A stretch of DNA of 64,000 nt from positions 1-64,000 of the forward strand of contig JACKLL010000001.1 of assembly GCA_024235935.1 (NCBI GenBank). Direction: 5' to 3'. The position numbers were made by a program, and so were the translations under genes. How positions within the stretch are numbered: position 1 is the first letter of the stretch; every line of letters starts with the position of its first letter. Below the pieces are notes generated by a model that saw nothing but the letters and a program-made list of their open reading frames with translations, ran no database searches and was not told where the DNA came from. This DNA is from Rhodoferax sp. (GTDB lineage: Bacteria; Pseudomonadota; Gammaproteobacteria; Burkholderiales; Burkholderiaceae_C). Shown here one piece after another: positions 1 through 9,504 of the stretch.

Positions 1-473
1 TCCCCGGGCTGGTCGAACTGCACCACGACCATGGCGACCCGGAGCAGGCCTACGATTTCTGGCCGGTGTTCGAGACGCCCGGCAATGCCCACGTGTACTG
101 CTGCGGCCCGCGCGGCCTGATGGACGCGGTGGCCGACATGTCCGGCCACTGGCCGTCCGGATCGATCCACTTCGAGAGCTTTGGCGTCGACGCCAGCGCC
201 TGGAGCAGCAACGAGGCCTTCACCGTGCAACTGCAGCGCTCGGGCACCACCATTCCCGTGGCGGCCGACCAGAGCATCCTGGAGGCCTTGCGCGCCAGTG
301 GCCGGCACGTGACCAGTTCGTGCGAGAGTGGCACCTGCGGCTCCTGCCGCACCGGGCTGCTGGCAGGCGACGTGGAGCACCGCGACATGGTGCTGAGCGA
401 TGACGAGAAGCACACGAACATCATGGTCTGCGTCTCCCGTGCACGCGGCGGGGAACTGGTGCTGGACCTGTGA
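1..473 (+). CDS. 2Fe-2S phthalate dioxygenase reductase-type oxidoreductase (partial, C-terminal part)
   Basis: The gene enters from the left edge in the frame whose codons start at base 3, leaving 156 visible residues before the TGA at 471-473. The first part shows the end of the NAD-binding domain (HVYCCGPRGLMDAV). The rest is a plant-type 2Fe-2S ferredoxin domain with the cluster motif CESGTCGSC followed by a distant Cys in MVCVSRA. This FMN/NAD-then-ferredoxin order is that of phthalate dioxygenase reductase and VanB, which pass electrons from NADH to a Rieske oxygenase. The next gene resembles phthalate dihydrodiol dehydrogenase, which supports an aromatic-acid role. The oxygenase partner is not visible. 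Confidence 0.85.
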   Translation, partial: PGLVELHHDHGDPEQAYDFWPVFETPGNAHVYCCGPRGLMDAVADMSGHWPSGSIHFESFGVDASAWSSNEAFTVQLQRSGTTIPVAADQSILEALRASGRHVTSSCESGTCGSCRTGLLAGDVEHRDMVLSDDEKHTNIMVCVSRARGGELVLDL

Positions 474-593
474 ACGCCGAACTGTACAGCCGCTGGCAGC
501 CACGCACCGCAGCATGGCGCGCGAGGTGCGCCTTGTGAGTCGGGCCCACCCGCGCTGCGCGCCCCCGCCAACCCGATCCACCGGAGACGCGTC

Positions 594-1784
594 ATGACCC
601 CCTCGCCCTTGCGCATCGGTGTGGCCGGGCTCGGCCGCGCATTCACCTTGATGCTGCCCACGTTCACGCGCGACCAGCGGGTCCGGCTGGTCGCCGCCGC
701 AGATCCGCTGCCAGCCGCCCGACGGCAGTTCGAAAGCGATTTCGGCGCAAGCAGCCACGCCACCGTCGAAGCCCTGTGCGCAGACCCTGCGGTCCAGGTG
801 CTGTACATCGCCACGCCACACCAGTTCCACGCCGACCATGTCGCCCTTGCCGCAGCCCATGGCAAGCATGTGCTGGTGGAGAAACCCATGGCCATCACGC
901 TGGCGCAGTGCACGGCCATGATCGAGGCCACGCGCAGCGCGGGCGTGCATATGCTGGTAGGACACAGCCACAGCTTCAACGCACCGGTCCTGCACACCCG
1001 CGCACTCATTGCCAGCGGCCGGTTTGGCGCGGTGCGCATGATGACCGCGATGAATTACACCGACTTCCTGTACCGTCCGCGCCGTCCGGAGGAGCTCGAC
1101 ACGGCGGCCGGTGGTGGCGTGATCCACAGCCAGGCCACGCACCAGATCGACATCCTGCGGCTGTTGGGCGGCGGCAAGGTGCGCAGCGTGTTCGCCCATA
1201 CCGGCGCCTGGGACCCGGCCCGACCGACCGAGGGCGCCTACCAGGCGCTGCTCGAATTCGAGGATGGCGCCATGGCCAGTGCCACCTACAGCGGCTATGC
1301 GCATTACGACAGCGACGCGCAGCTCGGTGACATCGGTGAACTGGGTCGGCACAAGGACCCGGCGGACTACGGCGCCGCGCGCAAACGCCTGGCCGACACG
1401 GCCCATGCCATGCAGGAGAGCCGGCTCAAGGCCGAACGCAACTACGGCGGCAGCCTGTACCAGCCGGCGCCTGCGCTCGACGCCCACCACCAGCATTTCG
1501 GACCCCTGCTGGTGAGCTGCGACAAGGCCGACCTGCGCCCCACCCCCACGGGCATCGAAATCTGGGAAGACACACAGCGCCGCTTCGAGCCGCTGCCTGC
1601 GCCGCGGGTTCCCCGCAGCGAGGTCATCGACGAGCTGATCGACACCATCGTGCGGGGTCGCCCCCCCGTGCACGATGGCGCCTGGGCCCGGGCTACCACC
1701 GAGGTCTGCCTGGCCATCCTGGCCTCGGCCCGGGACCGGACGCCACAGCAGATGCATCTGCAAACCGGACTTGGGGGAAACTAG
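594..1784 (+). CDS. Gfo/Idh/MocA family dehydrogenase, 4,5-dihydroxyphthalate (dihydrodiol) dehydrogenase-like
   Basis: This 396-residue NAD(P)-dependent oxidoreductase has an N-terminal Rossmann motif (GVAGLGRAF, residues 9-17) and the family's catalytic EKP motif at residues 96-98. The C-terminal half carries a HSQATHQIDILRLLGGG segment and an insert around residues 240-290, as I recall for cis-4,5-dihydrodiol phthalate dehydrogenases (Pht4/OphB). Those enzymes re-aromatise the dihydrodiol made by phthalate dioxygenase. The start has a GGAG site (582-585 region) and lies 120 bp after the reductase gene. The family assignment is firm. The phthalate substrate is inferred from the resemblance and the neighbouring reductase. 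Confidence 0.8.
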   Translation: MTPSPLRIGVAGLGRAFTLMLPTFTRDQRVRLVAAADPLPAARRQFESDFGASSHATVEALCADPAVQVLYIATPHQFHADHVALAAAHGKHVLVEKPMAITLAQCTAMIEATRSAGVHMLVGHSHSFNAPVLHTRALIASGRFGAVRMMTAMNYTDFLYRPRRPEELDTAAGGGVIHSQATHQIDILRLLGGGKVRSVFAHTGAWDPARPTEGAYQALLEFEDGAMASATYSGYAHYDSDAQLGDIGELGRHKDPADYGAARKRLADTAHAMQESRLKAERNYGGSLYQPAPALDAHHQHFGPLLVSCDKADLRPTPTGIEIWEDTQRRFEPLPAPRVPRSEVIDELIDTIVRGRPPVHDGAWARATTEVCLAILASARDRTPQQMHLQTGLGGN

Positions 1785-1788
1785 CGGC

Positions 1789-2307
1789 ATGGCCCGCCCG
1801 ACCCACGACATTCTTCGGCACTGGCGCGAGGCGGTCCCCAACGACCGCATGGCGCATCTGGTACGCGACACCGAACGCGCGTTCCGCCGTGCGCTGCAGA
1901 TCCGGCTGGCGCCCTACGGCGTGCCCTTCGGCCACTGGAGCTTCCTGCGCATCCTGTGGGAGAACGATGGCCTGACGCAAAAGGAACTGAGCGCGCGCGC
2001 CGGCGTCATGGAGCCGACGACCTTCGCCGCCATGAAGGCCATGGAAGCGCTGGGCTATATCCACCGCCAGCAGTTGCCGACCAACAGGAAGAACGTGTAC
2101 GTTTACCTGACGCCCGAAGGGCGTGCGTTGAAGGACGTGCTGGTTCCGCTGGCCGAGGAAACCAACCGGATCAGCAGCATCGGTATCGCGCAGGCGGACA
2201 TGGCGTTGGCCCGCAGGGTGCTGCTGGCGATGATCGGCAACCTGGCGCAGGACGAAGCGGGACAGGCCAGCGAGCCCGAACCTCGGCGCAAGGCCCGACG
2301 CTGCTGA
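1789..2307 (+). CDS. MarR family transcriptional regulator
   Basis: A 172-residue winged-helix regulator. The core reads FGHWSFLRILWENDGLTQ then KELSARAGV, with the wing near NRKNVYVYLTPEG, which is the MarR layout. The ATG at 1789 is chosen because it follows the dehydrogenase stop by 4 bp and has a GGGGGAA purine run upstream; an ATG at 1675 in the same frame would overlap the dehydrogenase by 110 bp. The protein probably senses an aromatic ligand and controls the preceding catabolic genes, as MarR proteins do in several hydroxycinnamate and benzoate pathways. The ligand is unknown. Confidence 0.85.
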   Translation: MARPTHDILRHWREAVPNDRMAHLVRDTERAFRRALQIRLAPYGVPFGHWSFLRILWENDGLTQKELSARAGVMEPTTFAAMKAMEALGYIHRQQLPTNRKNVYVYLTPEGRALKDVLVPLAEETNRISSIGIAQADMALARRVLLAMIGNLAQDEAGQASEPEPRRKARRC

Positions 2308-2391
2308 GTCGCCGGGCCATCGCGACCCGGGACAGGCCGATTCGGGTCCGCTGGGGTTGCGGCCGCTGCAGCTGCCGCTGCGCGAGATGGA

Positions 2392-3570
2392 TCATTCGAG
2401 CAGACTGCGCTCCTGCATCCATCCGATGCAGGTCTTGGCAGCCTGCGCCAGCAATTCCGGTTGACCCACGAAATAGTGCGTGGCGCCTTTCAGGCAGACC
2501 ATGGTCTTGTCCGCACTTGCACTGGCCGCATGGATGCGCCCGGTGTGGGGCTGCGGCACCGCGTCGTCCGCACTGTGTTCGATGGCCAGCATCGGCACCG
2601 TGATATGGGCCGCGCTCTTCTCGCCGTGCGCATTCGTATCGTCCGGCGACCATTGCGACAGCCAGGAACGCAGCGTCGAGAATCGCGCCGAACCCACCGG
2701 GCCGGTGTTGACCGTTTCGGGATTGCCCATGAAGCAGGTCCCGATGGGCCGGTCGTTCGGATCGATGCCGGCGTCCAGAAAACGCGGCTCGGCCATCGTG
2801 CGATGGGTCACGAACCCGCGTTCCATCTCCAGACCACCCTGCTTGCGCAGCCGCTCCAGCACCTCGCGTACCCAGGCCGTGCGCCTGCGGATGCGTGCCA
2901 GCTGGGCCGCGCGGTAGCGCAACAGGAACTGCGCCGAATACGGTGGCCTGTTGTCGGGGTGGTAGAGATCGAGCTCCGGGTCGCGCCGGTCCGGATCGTT
3001 CTCGTCGAGCACCGACGGATCGATCCAGTCCGACAGCACGACCGCACGCGAGACGTGGGCGGCCTGGAAGATGAAGCCGTCGGCGGGAATCAGTCCCGCC
3101 GTCATGATGTTGCACGGGTCACCTGCAGGCGTGTGGGTCACTGTCGGCTTTTCCGCCTGCGACTGGTAGAACAGCGCCAGTGAACCGCCGCCAGACCAGC
3201 CCGCCAGGACGATCTTCCGGTAGCCCCAGACCTCGCGCGCATGGCGTACATACGCTCCAAGATCGACGACGACGTTCTCCATGATCAGCGCCGTATCGTT
3301 GCGCGCATACCGGCTCGCGGCACACAGTACGTGCACACCCCGCTCGGCCATGGCGCGCGGCATCGGCAGCAGTTGCAGCGTCGACGCCGGATGCATGTAG
3401 ATCAGCAGGGTCTGTGATTCGCGTCCGCGCGGCAGATAGCGAATGCCCTCAAGGTTGACCACCCCCTGGTTTCCGGCGAAGCCGTACACCTCCTTGAATG
3501 TCGACGTCTCTGCATATTTCACATGCACCCATTCGGCCTGCACGTCGAAACGCAGTTCCTGGTTTGTCAT
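2392..3570 (-). CDS. alpha/beta hydrolase
   Basis: A 392-residue alpha/beta-hydrolase. The nucleophile elbow is GWSGGGS, an acidic loop appears in HSADDAVP, and the catalytic His is probably in GATHYFVG near the C-terminus. It is longer than the usual 250-300 residues because of a large lid insert between about residues 165 and 290. The ATG at 3570 is used rather than a longer frame because an AGGAG sits just upstream. It is the last gene of the long minus-strand unit with the Liv transporter and VOC genes, 43 bp after the second VOC gene, so an ester or ring-fission product of the imported aromatic is a likely substrate. No specific reaction can be assigned. Confidence 0.8.
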   Translation of the reverse strand: MTNQELRFDVQAEWVHVKYAETSTFKEVYGFAGNQGVVNLEGIRYLPRGRESQTLLIYMHPASTLQLLPMPRAMAERGVHVLCAASRYARNDTALIMENVVVDLGAYVRHAREVWGYRKIVLAGWSGGGSLALFYQSQAEKPTVTHTPAGDPCNIMTAGLIPADGFIFQAAHVSRAVVLSDWIDPSVLDENDPDRRDPELDLYHPDNRPPYSAQFLLRYRAAQLARIRRRTAWVREVLERLRKQGGLEMERGFVTHRTMAEPRFLDAGIDPNDRPIGTCFMGNPETVNTGPVGSARFSTLRSWLSQWSPDDTNAHGEKSAAHITVPMLAIEHSADDAVPQPHTGRIHAASASADKTMVCLKGATHYFVGQPELLAQAAKTCIGWMQERSLLE

Positions 3571-3613
3571 GCATCGGCTCCTGGTAGTACTGGCTGCGGA
3601 ACACGCGGCGCTG

Positions 3614-4141
3614 TCATGGCGACACGGACAGGCGGCGGCGCTTCTCCTGCGTCCAGTCGGCGCAGGCTGCGTGGGCCTGCGCACGAAAGCCCTGCAGTTC
3701 CTCTTCGCTCGACACCGTCAGGGTCAGCTCCAGCCGCACGCCGTTCGGATCGAAGAAGTAGATCGAATGCACGAAGCCATCGTGCGATACCGGACCCAGT
3801 ACCTCGACACCCGCCTGCTGCAGGCGCAAGCGGGCCTGGTCGACCTCGGCCTGAGAACCCACCCGCAACGCCAGGTGGTTGACCCAGCGCGGTGTATTGG
3901 GCGACGGCTCTGCCGCGACACCATCCCCCAGGTCGAAGAAGGCCACGCAACTGCCGTCGGTCATCTCGAAGAACAGATGCACGAACGGACAGGATTCGCC
4001 GGTGCTCTGGACCGTGTCGGCCCGAACCACGTGCACCAGCGGCAGACCCAGCAGGTCTTCGTAGAAGTGGCGCGTCTCTTCGGCATCGCGGCATCGGTAG
4101 GCGATATGGTGCAGGCCATGGACCGGTACGGGTTCAGCCAT
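3614..4141 (-). CDS. VOC family protein (glyoxalase/extradiol dioxygenase fold), second of tandem pair
   Basis: A 175-residue vicinal-oxygen-chelate protein: the first half begins GLHHIAYRCRD and the second half ends with SIYFFDPNGVRLEL, the typical metal-site strands. ATG 4141 follows an AAGGAG-like site and removes a long implausible extension. It is paralogous to the VOC gene just upstream; both share the FYxxxLGxPLVH and YFFDPNGxRLEL blocks. Its position behind a Liv importer and gentisate dioxygenase suggests a ring-cleavage or side-chain reaction, but VOC sequence alone does not distinguish a dioxygenase, lyase or isomerase. Confidence 0.8.
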   Translation of the reverse strand: MAEPVPVHGLHHIAYRCRDAEETRHFYEDLLGLPLVHVVRADTVQSTGESCPFVHLFFEMTDGSCVAFFDLGDGVAAEPSPNTPRWVNHLALRVGSQAEVDQARLRLQQAGVEVLGPVSHDGFVHSIYFFDPNGVRLELTLTVSSEEELQGFRAQAHAACADWTQEKRRRLSVSP

Positions 4142-4193
4142 GTCAATCTCCTTGCAAAGAAATGGGGGGACGTCGGGCGGGCGCGTGGCTGCG

Positions 4194-4807
4194 CTACCCG
4201 GCAGGAAGGTGGGCAGTGACATGCGCCAGCCAGTGCGTGTCCTCGGACAGCGAGCGCAACTCCGCCAGCGCCTGCGCGCGTGTCTGCGTCCAGCGCTCGA
4301 CCACGTGCATGTCGGCGCCATCGCCCGCCTGGTACGACAGCTCCAGCCGGATGCCGTTGGGATCGAAGAAATACACCGACCAGGTGTCGGCGCCGACCGG
4401 GATCGGACCGGTCAACGCCACACCCGCTGCTTGCAGGCGGCCGCACAAGCTGTGAAAGTGCGCCTCCGTCACCGCGAAGGAACAATGCTGCATGGCGGCC
4501 AGCGCATCCCGGTCACCCTTGTCCTTGGCACCCTTGGGCATCTCGAAGAACGCGAGCAGGCTGTCGCCGCCCATGTCGAAAAAGTAGTGCCGCAGGTTCT
4601 CGAACGGCGGATTGCCGCGATTGCCTGGCCCGGTACCCAGGCCCGGCGGAACCTTCAGCGCATGCACCAGCGGCATGCCGAGCACACCCGCATAGAAGTC
4701 GATCGTCATCTTCATGTCGTCGGTGTTCAGCGCCAGATGGTGCAGGCCACGCGCAAACACCGGCGCCGCGTGGGGCGCCTGGTGTACGGAATCGGCATTG
4801 GCTTGGG

Positions 4808-4811
<4 letters not shown>
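4194..4811 (-). CDS. VOC family protein, first of tandem pair
   Basis: A 205-residue VOC-fold protein with GLHHLALNTDDM near residue 22 and SVYFFDPNGIRLEL near residue 140. Its start overlaps the stop of the upstream ATPase gene by an ATGA, so translation is coupled to the transporter. It has a longer middle region (GLGTGPGNRGNPPFENL) than the following VOC paralogue, which probably shapes a different pocket. The tandem arrangement suggests gene duplication followed by divergence, or a heteromeric enzyme. Substrate is unknown; the context points to an aromatic acid imported by the adjacent ABC system. Confidence 0.8.
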
Positions 4812-5534
<723 letters not shown>

Positions 5535-5542
<8 letters not shown>

Positions 5543-6380
5543 CGGCCATGGCTCCCAGATCGCCGAGGTAGGCCTGGACGACCGCATCGTCGGAACGGAT
5601 CTCTGCCGGCGTGCCCTGCGCAATCTTGCGACCAAAATTGAGCACCGCAATCCGATCCGCCAGCGCCATCAGAAACCGCATGTCGTGCTCGATCAGCAGC
5701 ACCGCAATACCTTGACCGGCAATCTGCCGGATGATGTCGGACAGCCGCTCGCATTCTGCCGGCGTCAGGCCTGCTGCCGGCTCGTCAAACAGCATCAGCC
5801 GCGGCTCGGCTGCCAGCGCCCGTGCGATCTCGAGCAGACGGCCCTGTCCGAACGACAGGGTAGCCACGTCGGCATCGCGCCACGCGCCCAGCCCGACGAA
5901 CTCCACCAAGGCATCCGCCCGCTGCGTTGCCGCACGCTCGGCGCGCTGCGTGGCCGAGCTGCCGGCCCACACCCGCCACAGAGGACCCTGGATGCGGCGG
6001 TGCATGCCGACCATCACGTTCTCGCGTACCGACATGCTGACAAACGGCTTGTTGTGCTGAAAGGTACGCATGATGCCGCGCGCCGCCATGGCATGCGCCG
6101 GCAGTCCCGCCAGCACCTCCCCGTCGAATGTCAGCGTGCCGGCGCTCGGCGCCAGTGCACCGGCGATCATGTTGAAGGTCGTGCTCTTGCCCGCGCCATT
6201 GGGGCCGATCACCCCGAGGATCTCGCCAACCCGCACGTCCAGGTCCAGATCGGCCACGGCCTGCAGGCCACCGAACTGCTTGCACAGCCCCTTGACGACC
6301 AGCAATTCGCCACCCCGCCCTCCTTGGATGCCCTCGCCCACGGCATCGGGATGGCCCGACAGATTCTGCGCAGCTGTCAT
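5535..6380 (-). CDS. ABC transporter ATP-binding protein (LivG family)
   Basis: A 281-residue ATPase with Walker A GPNGAGKST (59-67), a LivG-type insert (MRTFQHNKPF), signature LSFGQ in place of the usual LSGGQ/LSYGQ, and Walker B LMLFDEP. The start overlaps the LivM stop by four bases (ATGA at 6380-6377). An N-terminal extension of about 28 residues precedes the ABC domain. It would energise the LivH/LivM permease pair on the cytoplasmic face of the inner membrane. Confidence 0.9.
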
Positions 6381-7312
6381 GGCACCGTCCGCCTTTTCGC
6401 CATCCAGCCGTCCCAGATCCCGATCAAACCCTTGGGCTGGAACAACACCACGGCCACCATGAACAGGCCGAACACCAGCGCATGGTGATGACCGATCAGC
6501 GGCGACAACACAAACGGCAACAGGTACAGCAGGATGGCACCGACGATTGCGCCCGCATGCCGGCCACTGCCGCCGACGATCACCATGAACAGCAGCAGGA
6601 AGGAATTCTCCAGGCCGAAGATCGGCGGATTGACCGTGTTGTCGACAAACGCGTAGACCATGCCGGCCACACCCGCCATCGCACTGGTGATGGTGTAGGC
6701 CGCGATCCGCGTCGCCGTGACGTTGATGCCCATGGCCTGGGCCGCCTGCGGGTCGTCCCGCACGGCGCGGCAGGCCCGGCCGAACCAGGACCGGTCGAGC
6801 CGCCACAAGCTGGCCTGCGTCCCCAGCAGCAGCAGCACGATGACCACCGTGTACCAGGGGCCGGTGACGCGCATTCCGAAGACGTCGGGCAAACGATAGT
6901 TGGCCAGGCCACCGGCCGCACCGGTGACCGCGCCGCCTTCGTTCAGAACCACGATGAACAACTGCGCAAATGCCAGTGTCGCCAAGGCCAGGTAGAAGCC
7001 CTCGAGCCGGGTGGCCGGAATCGCCACCACCAGCGCCAGCAGCACACACAGGCCGATACCGGCCAGGATCGCCAGTGGCAGCGGCAGGCCGACCTGGAAC
7101 AGCAGGATCACCATCGCATAGGCGCCGATGCCGTAGAACGTGAAATGCGAGAACGCCACCTGTCCGGCGATGCCGAACAGGAAGTTGTAGCTCAGCGCCA
7201 GCGTCACCCACAGCAGCAACTTGCGGTAGACGTCGGTCTGGTAGGAGCCCAGCATGAATGCCAGCGCCGAAAGCACCAGCGCGGTGAGCGCAAATCCGGC
7301 AAAAGTCTTCAT
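6377..7312 (-). CDS. ABC transporter permease (LivM family)
   Basis: A 311-residue polytopic membrane protein with about eight to ten hydrophobic segments. The LivM core SYNFLFGIAGQVAFSHFTFYG is followed by GIGAYAM, and the EAA-like loop is AVRDDPQAAQAMGIN. It overlaps the LivH stop by 4 bp and the LivG start by 4 bp. It forms the translocation pore together with LivH for a substrate delivered by the periplasmic binding protein encoded at 8267-9421. Confidence 0.9.
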   Translation of the reverse strand: MKTFAGFALTALVLSALAFMLGSYQTDVYRKLLLWVTLALSYNFLFGIAGQVAFSHFTFYGIGAYAMVILLFQVGLPLPLAILAGIGLCVLLALVVAIPATRLEGFYLALATLAFAQLFIVVLNEGGAVTGAAGGLANYRLPDVFGMRVTGPWYTVVIVLLLLGTQASLWRLDRSWFGRACRAVRDDPQAAQAMGINVTATRIAAYTITSAMAGVAGMVYAFVDNTVNPPIFGLENSFLLLFMVIVGGSGRHAGAIVGAILLYLLPFVLSPLIGHHHALVFGLFMVAVVLFQPKGLIGIWDGWMAKRRTVP

Positions 7313-8193
7313 GCGCGGGACTCCCGGGCGCGCAGCAGTCCCGTCGGGCGCAGCAACAGGAACAGGATCAGCAGCACCAGCGGCACACCCTGGGCCAGGC
7401 CCGGCGGGATCGGCGCGTAGCGCACCGTGAACTGCTCCGCGACTGCCAGGATCAACCCCCCGAGCAACGCCCCTTCGACCCGACCGACACCGCCGATGAC
7501 CAGCGCGGTGAAGCCCTGGATCGCCAGTGGCAGGCCCATCATGTAGTGCGCAGAGACATTCGGCGACACCAGCAGACCCGCCATGCCAGCCACGGCAGCG
7601 CTGGCGGCAAATGCCAGTGCCGTCACCCGGCGCAGGTTGATGCCCATCAGCGCGGCTGCGCGCCGGTCGATGGCCACCGCCTCAAACGAGCGACCAGCCA
7701 GCGTGCGCTCAAAGAAGTACCAGGCACTGCCGAACACCAGCGCCGTCACCACGATGATCGTGAAGCTCTGGTAGGAGCCGGCAACCAGTCCCAGTTCGAG
7801 CCGGCCGTAGCCGAACATCGGCGGGACCGGTTGTGGGTCCGGCCCCATGCCCAGCGAGACAATCTCGCGAAACACGACCAGCATGCCGAGCAGCGCCAGA
7901 ATCGGAGCCAGCGCAGGTGCGCCGCGCTCCACCAGCGGTCGCACGGCCATGCGCTCGGTCAACCAGCCCACCAGCACCATGGCCCCGATGACAATGGCCA
8001 TGCCCACCGGATACGGCAGTTCAAACCGGGACAAGGCCAGGAAGCCGCCGAATGCCGCCAGCATCGACCACTCGCCGACCGCGAAATTGATGACGCCGGT
8101 CGGACGGGTGATCAGCAGATAGGACAAGGCTACCAGCGCATAGATGCATCCGCTGGCCATGGCACCGACGATCAGTTCGACAAAGTCTCTCAT
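7309..8193 (-). CDS. ABC transporter permease (LivH family)
   Basis: A 294-residue permease starting MRDFVELIVGAMASGCIYAL, the usual LivH opening, with INFAVGEW and a cytoplasmic EAA-like loop (AVAIDRRAAALMGINL). It is separated from the binding-protein gene by 73 bp containing a small hairpin, the usual place where transcription is stepped down after the abundant binding protein. Confidence 0.9.
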   Translation of the reverse strand: MRDFVELIVGAMASGCIYALVALSYLLITRPTGVINFAVGEWSMLAAFGGFLALSRFELPYPVGMAIVIGAMVLVGWLTERMAVRPLVERGAPALAPILALLGMLVVFREIVSLGMGPDPQPVPPMFGYGRLELGLVAGSYQSFTIIVVTALVFGSAWYFFERTLAGRSFEAVAIDRRAAALMGINLRRVTALAFAASAAVAGMAGLLVSPNVSAHYMMGLPLAIQGFTALVIGGVGRVEGALLGGLILAVAEQFTVRYAPIPPGLAQGVPLVLLILFLLLRPTGLLRARESRA

Positions 8194-8240
8194 GCACCGA
8201 TGCCCGGCAGTTCCCGGTCTTCTCGCGCGCCGTCAGGGGG

Positions 8241-8255
8241 CCTGGCGCAGCCAGG
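8241..8255 (-). terminator. small hairpin between binding-protein and permease genes
   Basis: CCTGGC-GCA-GCCAGG is a perfect 6-bp stem with a 3-base loop between the LivK stop (8267) and LivH start (8193). There is no T-run, so it is more likely an mRNA-stabilising or partial attenuation element than a full terminator. Confidence 0.35.
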
Positions 8256-8266
8256 ATGGGGGGCTG

Positions 8267-9421
8267 TCATTTCACCCCGACGTGCACGACCTTTCCCTGC
8301 CGGTCGCCTTCGTACACCCGTACCACCATGCCGTTGGGATCGAAACCGGTGCGCTTGCCGTCGGCGAATCCATAGGCCGTACCGACGCCGCCCATTACGC
8401 CGACGTAGCCCGTCGTGGCCTGCATCGCAGCACGAACCTTCTCCTTGTCGGTATCGCCGGCGCGCTTGATCGCATCGGCCACCAGCATCACGCCGTCATA
8501 GCCATACCCGTTGAGGTTGTAGGGCTCATTGCCGGAGTCCTTCTTGAAGTTCTCGATGAACTGGCGCGTCTGCGGCTTGGCCGGATCGAAGGCATCGACA
8601 AAGGCCAGGCCATCGAGCAGGCCCTTGGCCACCGACCCATAGACGGGAATCGAGAAGTTGTAGTTGCCCAGCAGCGGCATCTTCAGCCCCAGTTGCCGGT
8701 AGGAGCGCAGGATCAGCGCGTTCTCGGGCGTCAGCACGCCGGCCAGGAACACCGCGTCCGGATTGGCCGCCCGGACCTTCTGCATCTGCGGATCGGCCGT
8801 CGTCGAGCCGCGCGGCACCACCTCTTCGCTGACGATGGCGATCTGCGCCTTCTCCAGCGCCCCCTTGAAGAAGCGGTTGGTCAACTGCCCCAGGTCAGAG
8901 TTGTCGGTCAGCAAGGCCACCTTCTTGAAGTTCTTGTTGCGCGCATAGGACAGCAAGGTCGCGATCTGAGTCGAGCCCAGAGGCCCGGTCTGCCAGAAGT
9001 TGGGATTGTTGATCTGCGTCGTCAGCGTATCGCCACTGTTGGATGGCGTCATGTGCGGTGTCTTGGTCTCCAGCGTCACCGACTGGGCCTGCTGCGTGGC
9101 CGGTGTCAGCGACACCGACAGGATGAACGCAACGCCGGAATCGACCAGCTTGCGCGCGGCCGTGGCAGAGACATCGGGCTTGCCCTGGTCGTCCTCGACC
9201 AGCAACTCCACCTGTTTGCCAAGCAGGCCGCCTTTGGCATTGAGTTCCTTGACGGCATAGACAGCACCCGCCGCGACGGGCTCTGCATACCCCTTGGCCG
9301 GTCCTACCCGGTCCGTGATCATGCCGATCTTGATCGTGTTCTGACCGAATGCCAGCGGTGCGGCCAGCACCAGGACCGCTGCGCCCAGTGCGCGCTTCGT
9401 GAACAGGAATGTGCGATTCAT
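8267..9421 (-). CDS. ABC transporter periplasmic substrate-binding protein (LivK/type 1 PBP family)
   Basis: A 384-residue binding protein. Residues 1-26 form a signal peptide (positively charged MNRTFLFTKR, a hydrophobic core, then AFGQ), followed by the mature start NTIKIGMITD. The type 1 fold motifs ELNAKGGLLGKQVELLVEDD and GYGYDGVML are present. ATG 9421 has an AAGGAG site. The order of genes LivK-H-M-G-F is canonical. Its company of gentisate dioxygenase and hydrolases suggests an aromatic acid ligand rather than leucine. Confidence 0.9.
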   Translation of the reverse strand: MNRTFLFTKRALGAAVLVLAAPLAFGQNTIKIGMITDRVGPAKGYAEPVAAGAVYAVKELNAKGGLLGKQVELLVEDDQGKPDVSATAARKLVDSGVAFILSVSLTPATQQAQSVTLETKTPHMTPSNSGDTLTTQINNPNFWQTGPLGSTQIATLLSYARNKNFKKVALLTDNSDLGQLTNRFFKGALEKAQIAIVSEEVVPRGSTTADPQMQKVRAANPDAVFLAGVLTPENALILRSYRQLGLKMPLLGNYNFSIPVYGSVAKGLLDGLAFVDAFDPAKPQTRQFIENFKKDSGNEPYNLNGYGYDGVMLVADAIKRAGDTDKEKVRAAMQATTGYVGVMGGVGTAYGFADGKRTGFDPNGMVVRVYEGDRQGKVVHVGVK

Positions 9422-9460
9422 TTGACGTGTCTCCTTCTGGTAGTTAGTGACCCAACCCGC

Positions 9461-9500
9461 TCTCTCTTTCTCTCCTTCTTTTGCTCTTTTGCTCTTTTGC
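9461..9500 (-). repeat. purine-rich tandem repeat in the leader of the binding-protein gene
   Basis: On the transcribed strand the leader carries three copies of GCAAAA spaced by GA (period 8 bp, 9479-9500 on the plus strand as TTTTGC), followed by a GA-rich run. It sits about 40-80 bases before the LivK start, immediately after the FMN reductase stop. It may enhance translation or simply be slippage-prone low-complexity sequence. Confidence 0.5.
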
Positions 9501-9504
9501 CAGC

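Noticed and set aside
9461..9500. CRISPR-like short repeat array
   Set aside because: Only three 6-base units with 2-base spacers; it is low-complexity leader sequence.
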